Positions 45,406 through 58,110 of a DNA stretch of 64,000 nt are shown here, piece after piece. The DNA lies in NCBI GenBank assembly GCA_002917075.1, contig NTMA01000029.1, positions 250,810 through 314,809 on the forward strand. Reading direction: 5' to 3'. Both the position numbers and the translations under genes were made by a program. The DNA comes from Hawksworthiomyces lignivorus. Taxonomy: Eukaryota > Ascomycota > Sordariomycetes > Ophiostomatales > Ophiostomataceae. Position 1 is the stretch's first letter, and each line of letters opens with the position of its first letter. The notes beneath the pieces are model-generated. The model saw only the letters and a program-made list of their open reading frames with translations, ran no database searches and was not told the DNA's origin.

Positions 45406-47446
45406 TCAGTTCTTTTCGGCATCAGAACCATGAAAAAAACGACCTCGGAAGCTAGGTAGAAGGCGGCCAGTCTTATCGACAACGAAGACTCGGTCACCAT
45501 CTCCAAGGAAGATTGAATCCAGCTCTTCAAGACTGCGGCCTGAAGTTTCCGGATAGAAAAGCCAGATGGCGATACCAAAAACGAAATTAAGGACAAAAAA
45601 TATCATATATGACTTCCACGAAATATTGCTAATCATGATAGGTGTGATTTGCACAATCATGTAGTTGAAGATCCAGTCAGCAGCCGTGGAAATGGCGGCA
45701 GAATGTGTGCGATGGCGCAGAGGCATGATTTCAGCGGGGTACAACCAAGGAATGGCCAGCCAGCCAATACCAAATAAGGCCTCATATAAGAAGAAGAAGG
45801 CTAGCGAGGCCTTGATACGTGAATCGGTCGGATTGGATTGGAGGGCACCAGCCTGTTAAAACATATATTAGAAGAAAACAACGATTAAGGAGAGAAGTTA
45901 TTTTTTGTGTAATGCAAAAGGAAACATAGAAGCTACGGTATACTCACAATTAAGAAGCAGAAAGAGCACACAAAAGCTCCAAGAATCAGGGGCACACGAC
46001 GGCTAATTCTATCCAACCAGAAAAGGGGGATCAGACTGAATACGAAATATGTCACTGATAGACCAGCAGCAAGCTGAAGAGAGGTCTCAGTAGACATGCC
46101 GAGGTTGGTAGTGAGAATGTGTGGGAAGAAGTAAACGAGCAAGTTAATTCCAGAGAGCTGCTGCATAGCTTGCAGGCCTATCAAAATTTGTGTGTTAAAA
46201 TGCAATATAGTGTACTTCCAACGACCACCGGATGGTATAAATCAAGTAGGGATTAAAGTCTTACAAAAAGCCAGGATGTATCGGCGCCGAATCTTCAGAG
46301 GACCACTTTGGAAAACCTCACGAATGTGCCAAGGGCCGCCATCCTGCTCAAGAGCTAGAGCAGTGTCGATCTCGCTTTTAGTCTGCAAGACCTGAGGATC
46401 GTCAAGTGGGACATTTACACCTTTGAGCTGAGCCAGGATGTCTACAGCCTCCTGATGGCGACCATCTGTTGAAATATCTCTTGTAAGTATGGAATAGTTG
46501 TAACGCAAAATGATGAGAATTGCTTACGCTTCGTCAGCCAACGAGGAGATTCAGGCAGGAGTACTGTCAAACCGACTTGGACGATAATGAACACGAGCTG
46601 CGATGCTATTGGCGCACGCCATACGACTGGACCTTCCGCGAAGTACATGCCGATATTATAATATGAAGCGATGACAATACCGAAGGCAATCAGTGTACCT
46701 TCAGCTGCAACTAGACGACCCCGAGACTTGGCTGGAGACAATTCGCTGACCCAGAGAGGAGTGGTGGCAGTGTTGAAGCCGTTGCCCCAACCGCTACGCT
46801 TTGTTAGCTGTGCTAAGTCATATTGATTTATAAAAAAGCCACTTACCAAACAATACGGCCAACGATCATCTGAGCCGTACCAAACGAAGAAGCTTGCAGA
46901 ATAGCCCCAATAGCCATTAAGGTGGCGCCAACATACAGACACTTCCGACGGCCCAGCGTCTCACCAACAATGAAAACGCATATCGCGCCAGCAAAACAGC
47001 CAATTCTAGTAGAAGTAATATAGTCAGTTGTCGTAGCCTGCTTGAGATTGTATAATAGGCAGACAAACACACTCGTAAATAGCACTGATGGTGCCCAAAA
47101 GACTGTCGGACGGATTATTAAACTGATTAAGAAAGTTGGAAGACGTATTGATACCCTATAATATACACCGTCTTAGCTTTCGAGGGAGCGTCGGCAATAG
47201 GGGAGACGTGGTTAGGATGCTTACACTCAAGACACCTTGATCATAACCGAAGAGCAGAAAGCCAACTGTACCCGCAGCCGATATGGCATGCATGAGCTTA
47301 GAACCCTGGGCACCGAAGAAATACGTCTTCCGGGGAGCGTTCACATCAATAGTGGCAAGTGCAGAAGCAATAGCTCGCGAAGGGCCGGAAGCGCCAGAAC
47401 TAGATGTGCGCTCGATGGCGTCACTTGAGGACTTCTCGTTCGCCAT
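45406..47446 (-). CDS. Sugar-porter family MFS transporter
   Basis: Seven-exon gene encoding about 535 residues. Exons on the minus strand are 47446-47225, 47155-47073, 47005-46847, 46793-46528, 46465-46265, 46177-45948 and 45852-45406, all in phase. Sugar-porter signatures appear in order: GYDQGVLSG in helix 1, VGETLGRR, GRIV...GWGNGFNTA, PESPRWL after helix 6, QQLSGINLLVYF in helix 7 and PETSGRSLEELD after helix 12. It is probably a plasma-membrane hexose, polyol or related-substrate proton symporter of the HXT type. It is divergent from the Zn2Cys6 regulator at 48417, which could control it. Substrate specificity cannot be read. The sixth-helix region and both halves look intact. Confidence 0.92.
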
Positions 47447-48416
47447 TGTATGATGCTCCAAACAGGTAAAAGAGATGTAAGGTATAGATTGAAATAGAGT
47501 ACTAAATATCACGAAGTCAAAAGACGTTCGTGAAAGGGAGGATACCAACAGAAGCTCAAAATTAAACGAAAAACTGCAGGACACATGAAGTTATTATAAG
47601 CTGCAGACGAACACCCCTGTCAATCTGCATCACACTATTCACTTCGTTTTCCCCATGCCCACTTCAATTCACATGTGGAGAAGCATAAAGGCAAGCTTGA
47701 GACTCGCAAAGAGACTAACTGCCCTCATACCAAGAGCAGGAAAAGAAAGGTTTAATCAGCATAGATTACAATTGGTGGTCTGTAGGGCCGCCATCGGTGG
47801 GCCAACTTTGCTGCAAAGCATTATGCGGGGGAAGAATATGGGGAGAAAATCGGAGCAGAGGAGGTAACAAAAAGCTAATGACTTGGTCATTCTCATTGGA
47901 AGCGTCAAGATCGGCTTTCACTAGCTTTACGTTTACCCAAAATAGTGGTGGTATACATCGATAACTCGCCGACAATTGACATTTCCGGGATAGCTTCTCC
48001 ACTGCCGCTCCACTTGCACCGTCTCTCTTGGCACTCCCCTCTCCGACTGTAGCTCGGGAGCCAACCCGATGCATTTTGACTTAAAAGTTACGACATACAT
48101 ACAACCGCTAACTACCCGTGCGAATCCCAGGAAAGCCTTAACCGCAGCCACAGTACGGAATAAGTAGAGCTGAATGAAGATGACCGAAACGCAAAACACT
48201 CTGGTGTGGTTAACGTAAATTTGGCGATACTAAGACCACTGGCCCGCATTACCGGTTTTTCTTGTTTCCCAACTGTGTTTATTCTTCTTATTTATGTTAT
48301 GAATACCCCGCCCATGTCTTTCTGTGTGTGTCACATTCTAAGCATTACAAAAGTCGGCGAGATTCGCCCTTTCTGTGAGTTGGAACTTCATCCCTCGTGA
48401 AACAAAAAGCAATACG
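47447..48416. promoter_or_regulatory. Divergent upstream region, transporter and regulator
   Basis: About 970 bases lie between divergent genes. No coding content is recognised and no clear palindromic zinc-cluster site stands out. It presumably holds both promoters. Confidence 0.4.
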
Positions 48417-50347
48417 ATGACACCACAATCGGAAAAATTGGCCAGAGCAAGGAAGCCCGGATGGTAAGAAGAGCCAAATTAAATGAAACAATAGATATGT
48501 AAGAGGAATTAACGAATAATGATTTAAGTCTTCCGTGTCGCGAGCGGCATCTCAGATGTGAGTACTGTGCGAGGATGAAACGGATCGAATCCATCGCCTG
48601 ACAACTTTCTAAAGGTGACCGGGTCATGCCAACATGCTCTGCTTGTCGCAAAGCCAGACACCCGCGACACTGCGAGTATTCTGGTTCTGCACTGAAGCTG
48701 CGGCCTAGTATCTATACAGAACGCATCACACGAAGCGCCAAAGCGGAGGAAATCCGGCCGGTCGATGCTGACGTTCCGGTGATAGGCGCCGGACACAGTG
48801 CTAGCCCCACAGACAGTGTTGAGGACCCAGCCAATCCTCATATCAATACCCCTGCCGAACACAATTCATCACCACCATTTACGTCTCACTTTCATTCATC
48901 AGTACAAGTCGCAAAGAGTCCACCGCTCTCCCTAATACGATGGTCTCCCGTATCTTTACCCCGGCACGTCGTATCGAACCCCGTTGATGCCGAGCTTTTT
49001 GAGTTCTACATCCGGGAAACCGGCGTGTGGGTAAGTTCTACGGAGCTCTGATGAGAACAATCAAGAACCGAGAACTCTGTCACTAACAATCAAAGCTTGA
49101 TATTGTATCACCGACATCGTATTTTAGCGAAACGGTGCCACGGTTGGCTTTGCACGATCCCGTATTATACTCTGCCTGCTTGTCGTATTCAGCTCGCATA
49201 TTGACGCTGCGAGGCAAGCTTGACAAGGCCAAGGGAGAATTGTACGGCAGCCGGGCTATTGCAGAGTTGATTTCCAGGTTATCATCAAGAACGGAATCCT
49301 CCCATGATGACATCCTGTCCGCCACAGTGGTCATCTTACGCATGGGCGAGCAATTCTCTGAGATGCAAGAAGACATGCGCTGTCACTTAATGGGTGCTAC
49401 GTCGCTGTTTGCGCGGAATCCAGATCATGCCTTCGATGGAGCCGTGGCTTTCTGGGTATACAAACGGCAGAGCATCCGTATGGCAGTTCTGAACGAAGAG
49501 CCGTGCGAGATAGATGTCACGGGAATTGCCGAGGATGTGTCTCTGGCGCCGATCTCCGACGAGGCCTGGGCCAATCGCTCCACATATCTGTTTGCGCGCG
49601 CATGCACAGTTTGCTGGGACTCGACTCTTGACCCAGCTGCGCGGCACGCCATGCTAGCCGACCTCTATCGACTGCTGGCTCAATGGTATGAGAATCTACC
49701 TGACACCTACCAGCCGTGGGCCAAATACCAACTACCTGGTGACCCTTTCCCGACCATGAGATTTATCAGCACGTGGCATGGTAACTAGTCCCTCTCGATT
49801 TTGTTCGCCCGCAGAATTTTTCGTTGTCACTGCGTGGCTATGTTCTAGCAATATAAAAATATGAAAATCTAACAAGCTGCAATCAATGTAGTCGTCGGCT
49901 GGCAATACTATTATGGAGCAAAGGTTCTTGTGGGGCTTTACCGAAAACCAGACAACATGAATGTTTTCGAAATGAGCCGCTACATGGAAGCAAGTTGAAA
50001 CTATTACCCTGATTTACGCTACAAAAGGGAAACCTCAGATTTTCTACATGTTAAGCTCATATCGTTTGCTCGTTACTAACTACTAGTGAACCTGGTTCTA
50101 GGCCGAAGTCCTCGCTCCGACTCGACTCTTATGTGGCGCAACGATGTCTTGTACCGCATTCGGCGCCACCATCAACGGCACAGCTTTGATATCTTGGCTT
50201 GGTCAAGTGTTTTCCGGAAAAGAAGAGCAAACGAGACTAATAAAGTTCTTACAAGACTTTATGCATGATACAAAATGGCCAAATCAGACATGTTGTGATC
50301 GGTTACAGAGAATCTGGAGTGGTGAAAGAAGGTCATGGGTACAATAA
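48417..50347 (+). CDS. Zn2Cys6 regulator, many short exons, 3' end apparently frameshifted
   Basis: The spliced start is 48417-48463, then a 29-base exon (48529-48557), then 48615-49030. Only this joining gives the zinc cluster CLPCRERHLRCD...CSACRKARHPRHC (residues 16-45). Exon 4 (49096-49780) carries the fungal transcription-factor middle domain, and exon 5 (49892-49993) gives VVGWQYYYGAKVLVGLYRK. A following intron has a weak donor (GTTGAA), but a good branch point and acceptor (CTAACTACTAG) before 50087. Beyond about 50110 the family's conserved C-terminus is clearly present (WLGQVFSGKEEQ...FMHDTKWPNQTCC...IWSGERRSWV) but one frame over, ending at 50347. Either a one-base frameshift has damaged the gene or an intron was missed. 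Function if intact: nuclear regulator of unknown targets, divergent from the MFS gene. Confidence 0.7.
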
Positions 50348-51284
50348 GATCGATGTTAGTTCCAAATAATCTAGGTACGTCGAGACTTAATGTAAAATAA
50401 TTTGTACAAGAAATAAAAGTACTACGGATTCCTGCAAGTCTATGCACACTCATGTATCTTAAAATAATTGGGAATCCAAAGGAGTACGAGATACGGATAC
50501 CTTGACTAAATTCCGTTAAATCACATGGTTAAAATGTACGTCTCATAATCTAGCAATTCTCGGCGAGATCTCTGTTAATAATTCCTTAATTATAAGTCGT
50601 TGTTTGTAAAGCCAACACATACAGCGGTTGGGTATCAACTTCCGCTTCCAACTGTCAGTTGACACAAGTTTATCTACATGCCTCTCCATCCCTTCTCCTC
50701 ACATCTTTCTCCTCATTTCCCCGCATTGACGGTTAGAATCTGGGGAGCGGACTGCTGCAAAGGCACAAGGCAGGCTATTCTAGCGTTGGCCAAAACGGTA
50801 AACTCGAATGAAACATTAGACCCCGAACTTACATCGCCGGAGTTTCCCCGATTTGGCAATCCTCGTCGACCTTGAAAATCGCAGCGATTTTCAACTCGCC
50901 GGTTCCAACTCAAGAGATGGATTACAGAAATTTAGTGACAGCGCTGGAGCAGAACATCTGGAGGGATAGAAAGTTTAGCCACAAAATTTTTGATGGTGCG
51001 AAGCCACAGACACTTGACAGCCAGAGTTGAGAGAAGTTTAAGCGGCCAGTTCCGCCGCTCCCGCGACCATTGCACTGAAAGGAGGGGGATATAAGTGTCT
51101 ACCGCAAACAAATCTGTTTTGGTAAACTTATATTATCGTGGCCTACTCGTGAGACTCTATTATGTATTCCATCACATCGTCTTCATAAAAAGTTCATGGT
51201 TAAAACAACAGAATTTGGATACTGCAACCGCACTTTGATACCTTCTCTCCCTACTTTTCTGCTGCCAGGCTTCAATTAAAAGTC
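50348..51284. other. Intergenic upstream of P450, no gene seen
   Basis: The sequence is AT-rich at 50350-50620. Short open frames are present but not recognised. It presumably includes the P450 promoter. Confidence 0.45.
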
Positions 51285-52941
51285 ATGATCTTGACCAGTA
51301 CGTTCACTCTCCCTTGATATTTTTAGGGAATCTTTCTCTCGTAAAATTGATTTTGTTCTCTTTGTTGATATCCTCTCGCTAACTGCCAACACAGATATTT
51401 CATACGCCTTGGCGGCCCTTGTGGTTGCTACTGCCATTTATCCAATTGTCGTTTACTTGATCGATGCAAAGGGCCTCCGAAAATACCCTGCTCCATCCTT
51501 AGCAGCGTTTACACCGCTATGGCAAATGTACCACAACTTTTTCGGGCTCAAGTACATCGCTGTTGACCAGGCTCACCGCACACTCGGCCCTGTGGTTCGT
51601 CTAGGGCCGAATCACGTCTCATTCTCGTCACCCAGGGCGTACCGTGATATTTATGGGCATGGCACTAGCATAATGAAAGACGCTTTCTATGACAACCAGG
51701 CCGGCGGTAATCCCAACATGGCCGATGCCACAAACAAGGAGGTCCATCGCAACAAACGAAAGAATTTGTCATTTGTCTTCTCTGCTAAGCAGATCACCGC
51801 CATGGAACCTCGCGTAATGCAGATTGTCAACAAGCTTCTTAAAGCCATCGCCATAAAATCAAAAGGCGGCCGCATATCTGAAAAAGACCGTTTCTCTGTT
51901 TCTGCCGATGGTTCTTTCGACATTCGGCCATGGCTCAATATGTTCTCATATGACGCTATCACCAATATCTTCTGGTCGCAGACATACGGTTTCTTAGACC
52001 GCGGTGATGACGACTGCATAGCCCAGCGAGAAGATGGTAGCCTCAAGTCTGTGCACGCTATGGAAACGTTCCACACAAACGCAACCTTTAATGTCCTTCT
52101 AGGCCACTTGACACCCTTCTGGTTCACTTTTCTAAAAACGAAGGTGCTGTTCTGGATGTTTGGAAAGCGCTGCGGTGACAACTTCACAGGTATGGCTCGC
52201 TACCTGTCATCTCAGCGGCTGAGCCACCCACCCAAGGAAATGGACCTGTTCTCCAACTTCCCAACCGAGGCCACACCGAAACGTCCGGTCCCCATGTCCA
52301 TGAATGAGATTATTGCCGAAAGTTCGGTCATGTTGAACGCCGGAAATGACACCACCCAATCAGCTCTGACCAACACAGTGTATTATCTCGCCAGCAACCG
52401 CGATAAGCAAGACAAGCTGCGTGCGATTCTGCGCGAGAAGCTTCCCGCCGACAGCATTCCCATCGCATCGTACGAGCAGCTACAACACATTCCCTATCTA
52501 CGCGCCGCCATCGACGAAGCATTCCGGATGCAGCCACCAGTGAGCACGGGAGCACCACGCCTGACCACCGAACCTAGCGTAATCGACGGCGAGCATATCC
52601 CAGCGGGCGTCACAGTCTCTGGTCCGACGTGGAGCCTGCACCGCAATGAAACGCTTTTCCGAGATGCCATGTCGTACATCCCCGAGCGCTGGCTGCCCGA
52701 CAGCCCAGACTTCACGGCGGAGGAGAGGCAAAATCTAAAAGACTACGTGATTCCGTTTAGTATGGGGCCGAGGGCCTGCATCGGTCGCAACCTGGCCTAC
52801 ATGGAGCTGAGCATCTGCGTTGCGGGGCTCGTGCTGGCCTTTGACTGGAAGCTGGCGAAGGAGGGGTACGTTCTCAAGCATCACGAAAGATTCAACTGCA
52901 ACCCAATCGAGCTGCCGATCACTGTCACCCCGCTTGTGTGA
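51285..52941 (+). CDS. Cytochrome P450 monooxygenase
   Basis: Two exons (51285-51297 and 51395-52941) encode about 519 residues. The 13-base first exon contributes MILT. The spliced N-terminus is a hydrophobic anchor (residues about 5-28) followed by a KYPAP hinge, typical of ER-bound fungal P450s. The I-helix oxygen-activation segment is AGNDTTQS, the K-helix ExxR is EAFR, and the heme-ligand loop is FSMGPRACIG, so all key residues are present. It uses NADPH-P450 reductase to oxidise an unknown substrate. It could tailor a polyketide, but the PKS lies 20 kb away. A secreted-protein gene lies convergent 300 bases downstream. Confidence 0.93.
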
Positions 52942-53239
52942 AGGGAGCATAGAGCACAACAGAGAACAAAGCAAACCAAAAGGCAATCCTAGTGCGCAAA
53001 CGGTGCGCGCACCATAGGTTGCCTTTCGCCACTCCAGAGATGCCACAATGATCAAGGACTAAATGGCCGTAGATTGTAAGTTTATCCAGTGTCAGAGCAA
53101 AGTATTTGCTATTTTGGTTTGTTAGAGCAAATTATAATTTGATACAGCATATTGTTATTATCATACACAAGCACACTAAACTATGGACACCCTGCAATTA
53201 AAATTGGTTTATTTCCAAACTTGGTTTTGACGGCATCCT

Positions 53240-54094
53240 CTATGCCGACGCTGTTGTGACCACCGCCTCTTCGTCACTGGAGCAAATACCAAATGATGCT
53301 GCAGCTGCGCTGATTCCTGAACTGCTGCCCTCGGCGGCAGCAATGTCGTACTGAGTCTGGTTCCAGTACAGCTGTGTCAAGTTCGAATAACCCTCCACCG
53401 GCACCCACTGGAATCCTTGAATATGCACGGCATTGCTTGCCTCACTAGCAGCCAGGTCACCAACCGATGAAGAGAGACCGGGGTTGTACCACATGAAGAA
53501 GCCATAACCCTCGTAGAAACCCCAGGTTGTCTCTCCTGAGCCCAAGGTCTCATTGCCACCGGTCACAAATCCAACCGGAGAAAAAGCGCCAACGGAAGCG
53601 TTGATATAGAGGTTCTGGTTCAAAGCTTCGTAGTCGTGCGCACCCGTCTGCTGAGCAGGTTGGATGGGATCCAGGGGACCACCGGAGTGACTAGTGACGG
53701 CCACTAAAGGTACCATGTCAGCCAGAAATTGGGAGAAGACAAAAATACTGCCAAAGTGCAGTGTATCATTTTAACAGAAGGTAATTCATACAAGTCAGGG
53801 GAAATGTCACTTTCGCCGGAAAACCTTGCAAACTCGTTGATGTAGTGCCGTCGTTATTTTTGCTTTGATAAATGAATCCTAGGGACAATTAGTCTCATAT
53901 TGCATCGAATTGAAAAAGTGATGACGATGCTCCTTAGTTCCCCCGCTCAAGGAAAACCCACCGTCAGCAAAAACATTGCTTGTGCAGATCAGCACTGAGT
54001 TGTAGTCAGAAGAAGACTCAGCGCTGACGGCCCCGGAAAGGGAGAGGATGGCAGCGGCCAGAGCAGCAGCGACGGTGGGAATTTGTCTCAACAT
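53240..54094 (-). CDS. Small secreted protein, unrecognised family
   Basis: Three exons (54094-53962, 53878-53792, 53703-53240) give about 227 residues. A clear signal peptide occupies the first 25 or so residues (hydrophobic Ala/Leu core ending AVSA). The mature part is rich in Gly, Ser, Asn and aromatic residues. It contains sequons such as NAS, NLT and NQT and two Cys, and no catalytic motif. Its composition resembles fungal cell-surface or cell-wall-associated beta-rich proteins. The role is unknown. The gene converges with the P450 gene. Confidence 0.75.
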
Positions 54095-56266
54095 TGCTGT
54101 AATTCACAGGGAAATAATTAATTAAAGGTACACTTTTTTTGCGGTTGGTCCAGAATTCAATAGAATACTGTGCAAGGCTTTTAAAGGTGCAATGAGTGAT
54201 GATGGGAGAGCTGGGCCAAGGTGTGAATAAATAGTTAAGGTTAAATGAGGAAATCAGAAGTAGGTTGGAATCCTAATACGCGAAGTTATATATATATATA
54301 TATATGTATAGATATATTGATTCAATTATATTATATTATTCTGCGCCCACGTGAAGTGTTTATCTGGGGTCACGGTCTAGTTGCTCTCTATCCCCCTGAA
54401 TCGGATAGTGACGAATCAGTCATGTAAGTCGTCGTCATCCTCCTCAGTGCGGGAAGAGCTTGGCAATTCACATTGTCACGCCAAAATGAAAAGGAGAGAA
54501 TAGAATGGAAATAAAAGAGGAATAATAGAACCAGAAATATTTGGTATTTGGACGACTACTGAAATTCCAAAGTTCAGGTCAAAACATCATCGCACGGGAC
54601 TGAGAATAAATGGCTTTTTAAGCCTCTTATTGTTTTCATTACCATGTATTTCGTCTTAAACAACCGCCAGGTTTAATATTTACGATATTTATTTTTCTGC
54701 TCCACAGTCCGCTTAATTTTCCATGTACGAGAGTTGGGGTAGAGAGATCCTTAAATATCCAAACAGCAATATTCATTGCCAGCTGTTTGGCCATGCCCGG
54801 TATTGCCATTATCCTCGGATGAAATGGCCTGTAAGGCACAAGAAAGTCCTACATATGACTGCCTGCAACGTACTCATTAGGTTTTATCCGTAAACCGAAG
54901 TGCGGCGCCATGCCGTGGTATTTTAAGCCGGAGACCATTTCATGTTGGTTCTTCGGAGACCCTGTCATGCATTGTCATTTATTTCCAGGTAAGCGGGAGC
55001 TTGGGTTGAAATCCGGACAATTTGTATATTAAAACATGGGAGAAAATAAATGGGCATTAACCTAAACTGGCATCAATAGGTCAGAGAGTGTCGAAGAAAA
55101 GGACCACATGCTCATTGTAGCTGGCTGCCTTGGGTGACGTTTGAAACAAAGAAGAAATTGAAGACAAAATGGACCACTAACATCTCCTCTTAGGACCTCC
55201 TTGAGTGCGCATTCCACGGCACATCCTTTGTGGAGACTGCGCATCACCACTAACGTCTTGCTTTTATTGATCAAGAAGGCGTCGATCCCTTCCACGCCTA
55301 GAAACCGCCGCTCGATTCTGCATCTCTATGCGTAAATGTATATGGATCGGCATACAGCCCGTCCAGCACATCCGGGTCAGAAATTCCAACCACCACACAT
55401 GTCCCGCCATAGCGGCAGCGTGAACAGAAGCAAGACCGCTAAAGTATTAACACCGATAAAACGAATGACAAAAGAGCAGGACTTACTTCGCCATTTTTGT
55501 TCGGCCGAACCAAGCGGACTAATCTTTTGATTTAAGGTAACAGTGTATTACAACTTGCTGATAAACATACCAAGGTTTCAAAAGAAATACTATTTTGGCT
55601 GCCGAATAATACGTACATGCGAAGTGCATAATGCTCTCGGAAATGAGACAACCTCACTCTCAAGCTAAACAATTTCGAATCGCATGAGCATGGAAGTAAG
55701 GCGATGTGAGCACAGATAAAGCCAAAACAAAGAACTCATTGTCAGCACTTCCAAGTCAAACAAGATATGTAAGGCTACGTGATTGTCTCAACGCTTTAGC
55801 TACGAATTCTAAAATTGAGGGGAGGAAAATAGAAAGATAAATACAAAAAAGTTCAGCATACAAAAGTTAAAATAATCAACATATTTAAAGTTAACACCGT
55901 TCTAAAGAGGTAATTGATATAAATGATTGGGCATAACAAGGGGGTGATAACAATTCAGATGCCGGTGGTTACCGTAGATTCAATTAAGCTTTTTTGTTCC
56001 CCTCCTATCATAGATACAGGGTAATAAATATATCACCTGTACATACGTAGTAGCGAGTCTTAATTCTCGCCATACTCCCTTCATTACTTAGGTCTTTTCG
56101 TATGGGAACTCAATGCAAATGAAAGAGGGCGGAGTAAACCAGTAGAAACTGAAAAAAAGAATAAAAACATGAGATGAGGTGAACACACACGACACAGCAT
56201 AACAAAAACAAACAAAAATAGTATACGCAGAAAAAATATTGTGATACAAAAAAGCAAGTTTTGTAG
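54095..56266. other. Intergenic 2.2 kb, no gene seen
   Basis: This interval contains a (TA)n microsatellite at about 54286-54306. Otherwise there is AT-rich sequence with scattered short frames and no recognisable coding content. Confidence 0.5.
54286..54306. repeat. (TA)n microsatellite
   Basis: About ten uninterrupted TA units are present, followed by TGTATAGATATA. Confidence 0.85.
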
Positions 56267-56338
56267 CTCCGATACGGGGAATCGAACCCCGAGCTCGACG
56301 GTGAGAGCGTCGGATGTTAGCCATTACACCATATCGGA
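56267..56338 (-). tRNA. tRNA-Glu, anticodon CUC
   Basis: The minus strand folds as a complete 72-base cloverleaf. Acceptor TCCGATA pairs with TATCGGA, with G as discriminator. The anticodon stem CGACG/CGTCG closes the loop CTCTCAC with anticodon CTC. The T arm is CGGGG-TTCGATT-CCCCG. The anticodon decodes GAG (glutamate). There is no intron. Flanks are AT-rich and contain no other RNA gene. Confidence 0.95.
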
Positions 56339-58110
56339 TAGTCTTCTTGTAGTAGAGCGAGTTAAGTATATTTATACATGTTAGATCACAGCAAGTCAAT
56401 TTGCCTTCCTTTGCTCACAATTTTCCTTCCTACCACTGCTTCAAAACCTGAGAAGACCAATATATTTCTATTTAGAAATAAACCTCGCGTTTTTATCTCT
56501 TAATTTACATTCTCATTCTGTAGCTATCATCTTTTCCTCTAATTTCTACCTAGTACTTTTAACGGCAACCTCCCCCCTCTGTGCTCCTCTGCTGATTTCC
56601 TCGCACACTCCTATTATTTTTTCCTTCGTATGACTTTTTGTCTATTTTCTCGACCGTCTAACAGATTTGTTTGTCAAAATATAAGCAAAGAAGAATATCT
56701 CTTTTTTGTAAGATGCCCTATTTGTACTTTCATGTTCTAGGAAACCATTTTTGTGCTGAAGGGATCTCTTGTGCGCTTTTTCAATATTTCCAAAATGACT
56801 GTATTTGATAAGTCCCTATGCAATGTGTCTTTCTTTTTCTCTTCCGCTTCCCATTTTTGGTGCTTTCCCTTCTCACACGGATTAGTTCCCTTCAGCATTG
56901 CCTCCTTCGTTAGCCGCCCATTCGCTTCCTGAGACAAATCTCGAGTACTCTTTCTGAGGCGGGGTTTGCCCGGAGACTGATGACCCCACTATTGCTGTTA
57001 CGATTCTGTACAGCCACATCGCCGCTTTTACTTCAGCCTTTTGACCAACTGCTTTTTGCACTTATTTTTCATTTCTTATTCTTTGCTTTCCTTTTTTTTC
57101 AATTCTTTTGCATTTCCAAAAATGAGCATTTTAATGTGATGGATTGGAAACAAGTAAACATTTCATAGCCTTGCAGACTTCCACCTTCATCGTCCACTCC
57201 CATCACTTCTTTTATTCTTTTCTCGCTTTCCTACCTAAAACTTTCTTTCCTTACAATCTTATTTACCGTCTTCTTCATCGTGCTCTCTTCATCAATGTCT
57301 TCTAAACTTCAACATGAAACATCATATCTGCCAGTTCGCTGCCCAAGCGATCAGGCGGTATCGCCTTATTCCAAAGGTACACAACTAAAATGGCAATAAT
57401 GGCGGCGCCTGGCTCTAAATAGGCGAAGGTCTCATCAAATTGCTGGCCTTACCATCTGGATTTGGCAATGTAAATGTAGGCGACCTTAGGCAGAACACCC
57501 CTTGAGACCCACTGCGACCCAAACTCACGCCGGAGGCCTGGAATGGTGGGGACATTTGGACTCCTCCACGAAGATGTTATTGGGTAGTCGCTGGCTTCTG
57601 GCGGTTTATTGGGTTAAGTTTTTATCACGTGACACACCATTTATAGCTTCGCCTAACTTTAGACAGCCTGTGGAGCACTACGCTATTGACAAAAGCGGTA
57701 GTATGATTCTGTTAAGTGGCCGACAGCACCGCCCCGCCCGCCCCGATAATCTAATGAGGCGGCTCTTTCGTGCGTCGAGGAAGCGGACACTGTACTTTTA
57801 AAAGCAGGTCCCTAGACCAGGCATGACACAAGGCTGACCAGAGACATTTACGCCTTTCTCGCCCAAGTTTCTCTCTTTCTCCATTCACTTCTCTCTCTGG
57901 TGTGTCTTTCTTCTGTTTCTTGGAAATCTTTCGACATTTTCTCTTGTTTCCTTTTGGTTTCGCTTGTACCGCTCTTCGAGGCAAAGCAATTCCTTTTAAT
58001 CTATTCTCTTTAAACTCATTTTGGTTTCCTTCTGCCGGCTTTCCCTTTGTCTTATACATATTCTATACTCTGCGCAGACCAGCACACCCACTTCGACGAA
58101 GCACAGGAGA
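56339..58110. other. Intergenic 1.8 kb; pyrimidine-rich leader
   Basis: No gene is recognised. Long stretches of T- and CT-rich sequence on the plus strand (about 56400-57300 and 57850-58060) look like promoter and 5' leader of the gene at 58111. Confidence 0.5.
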
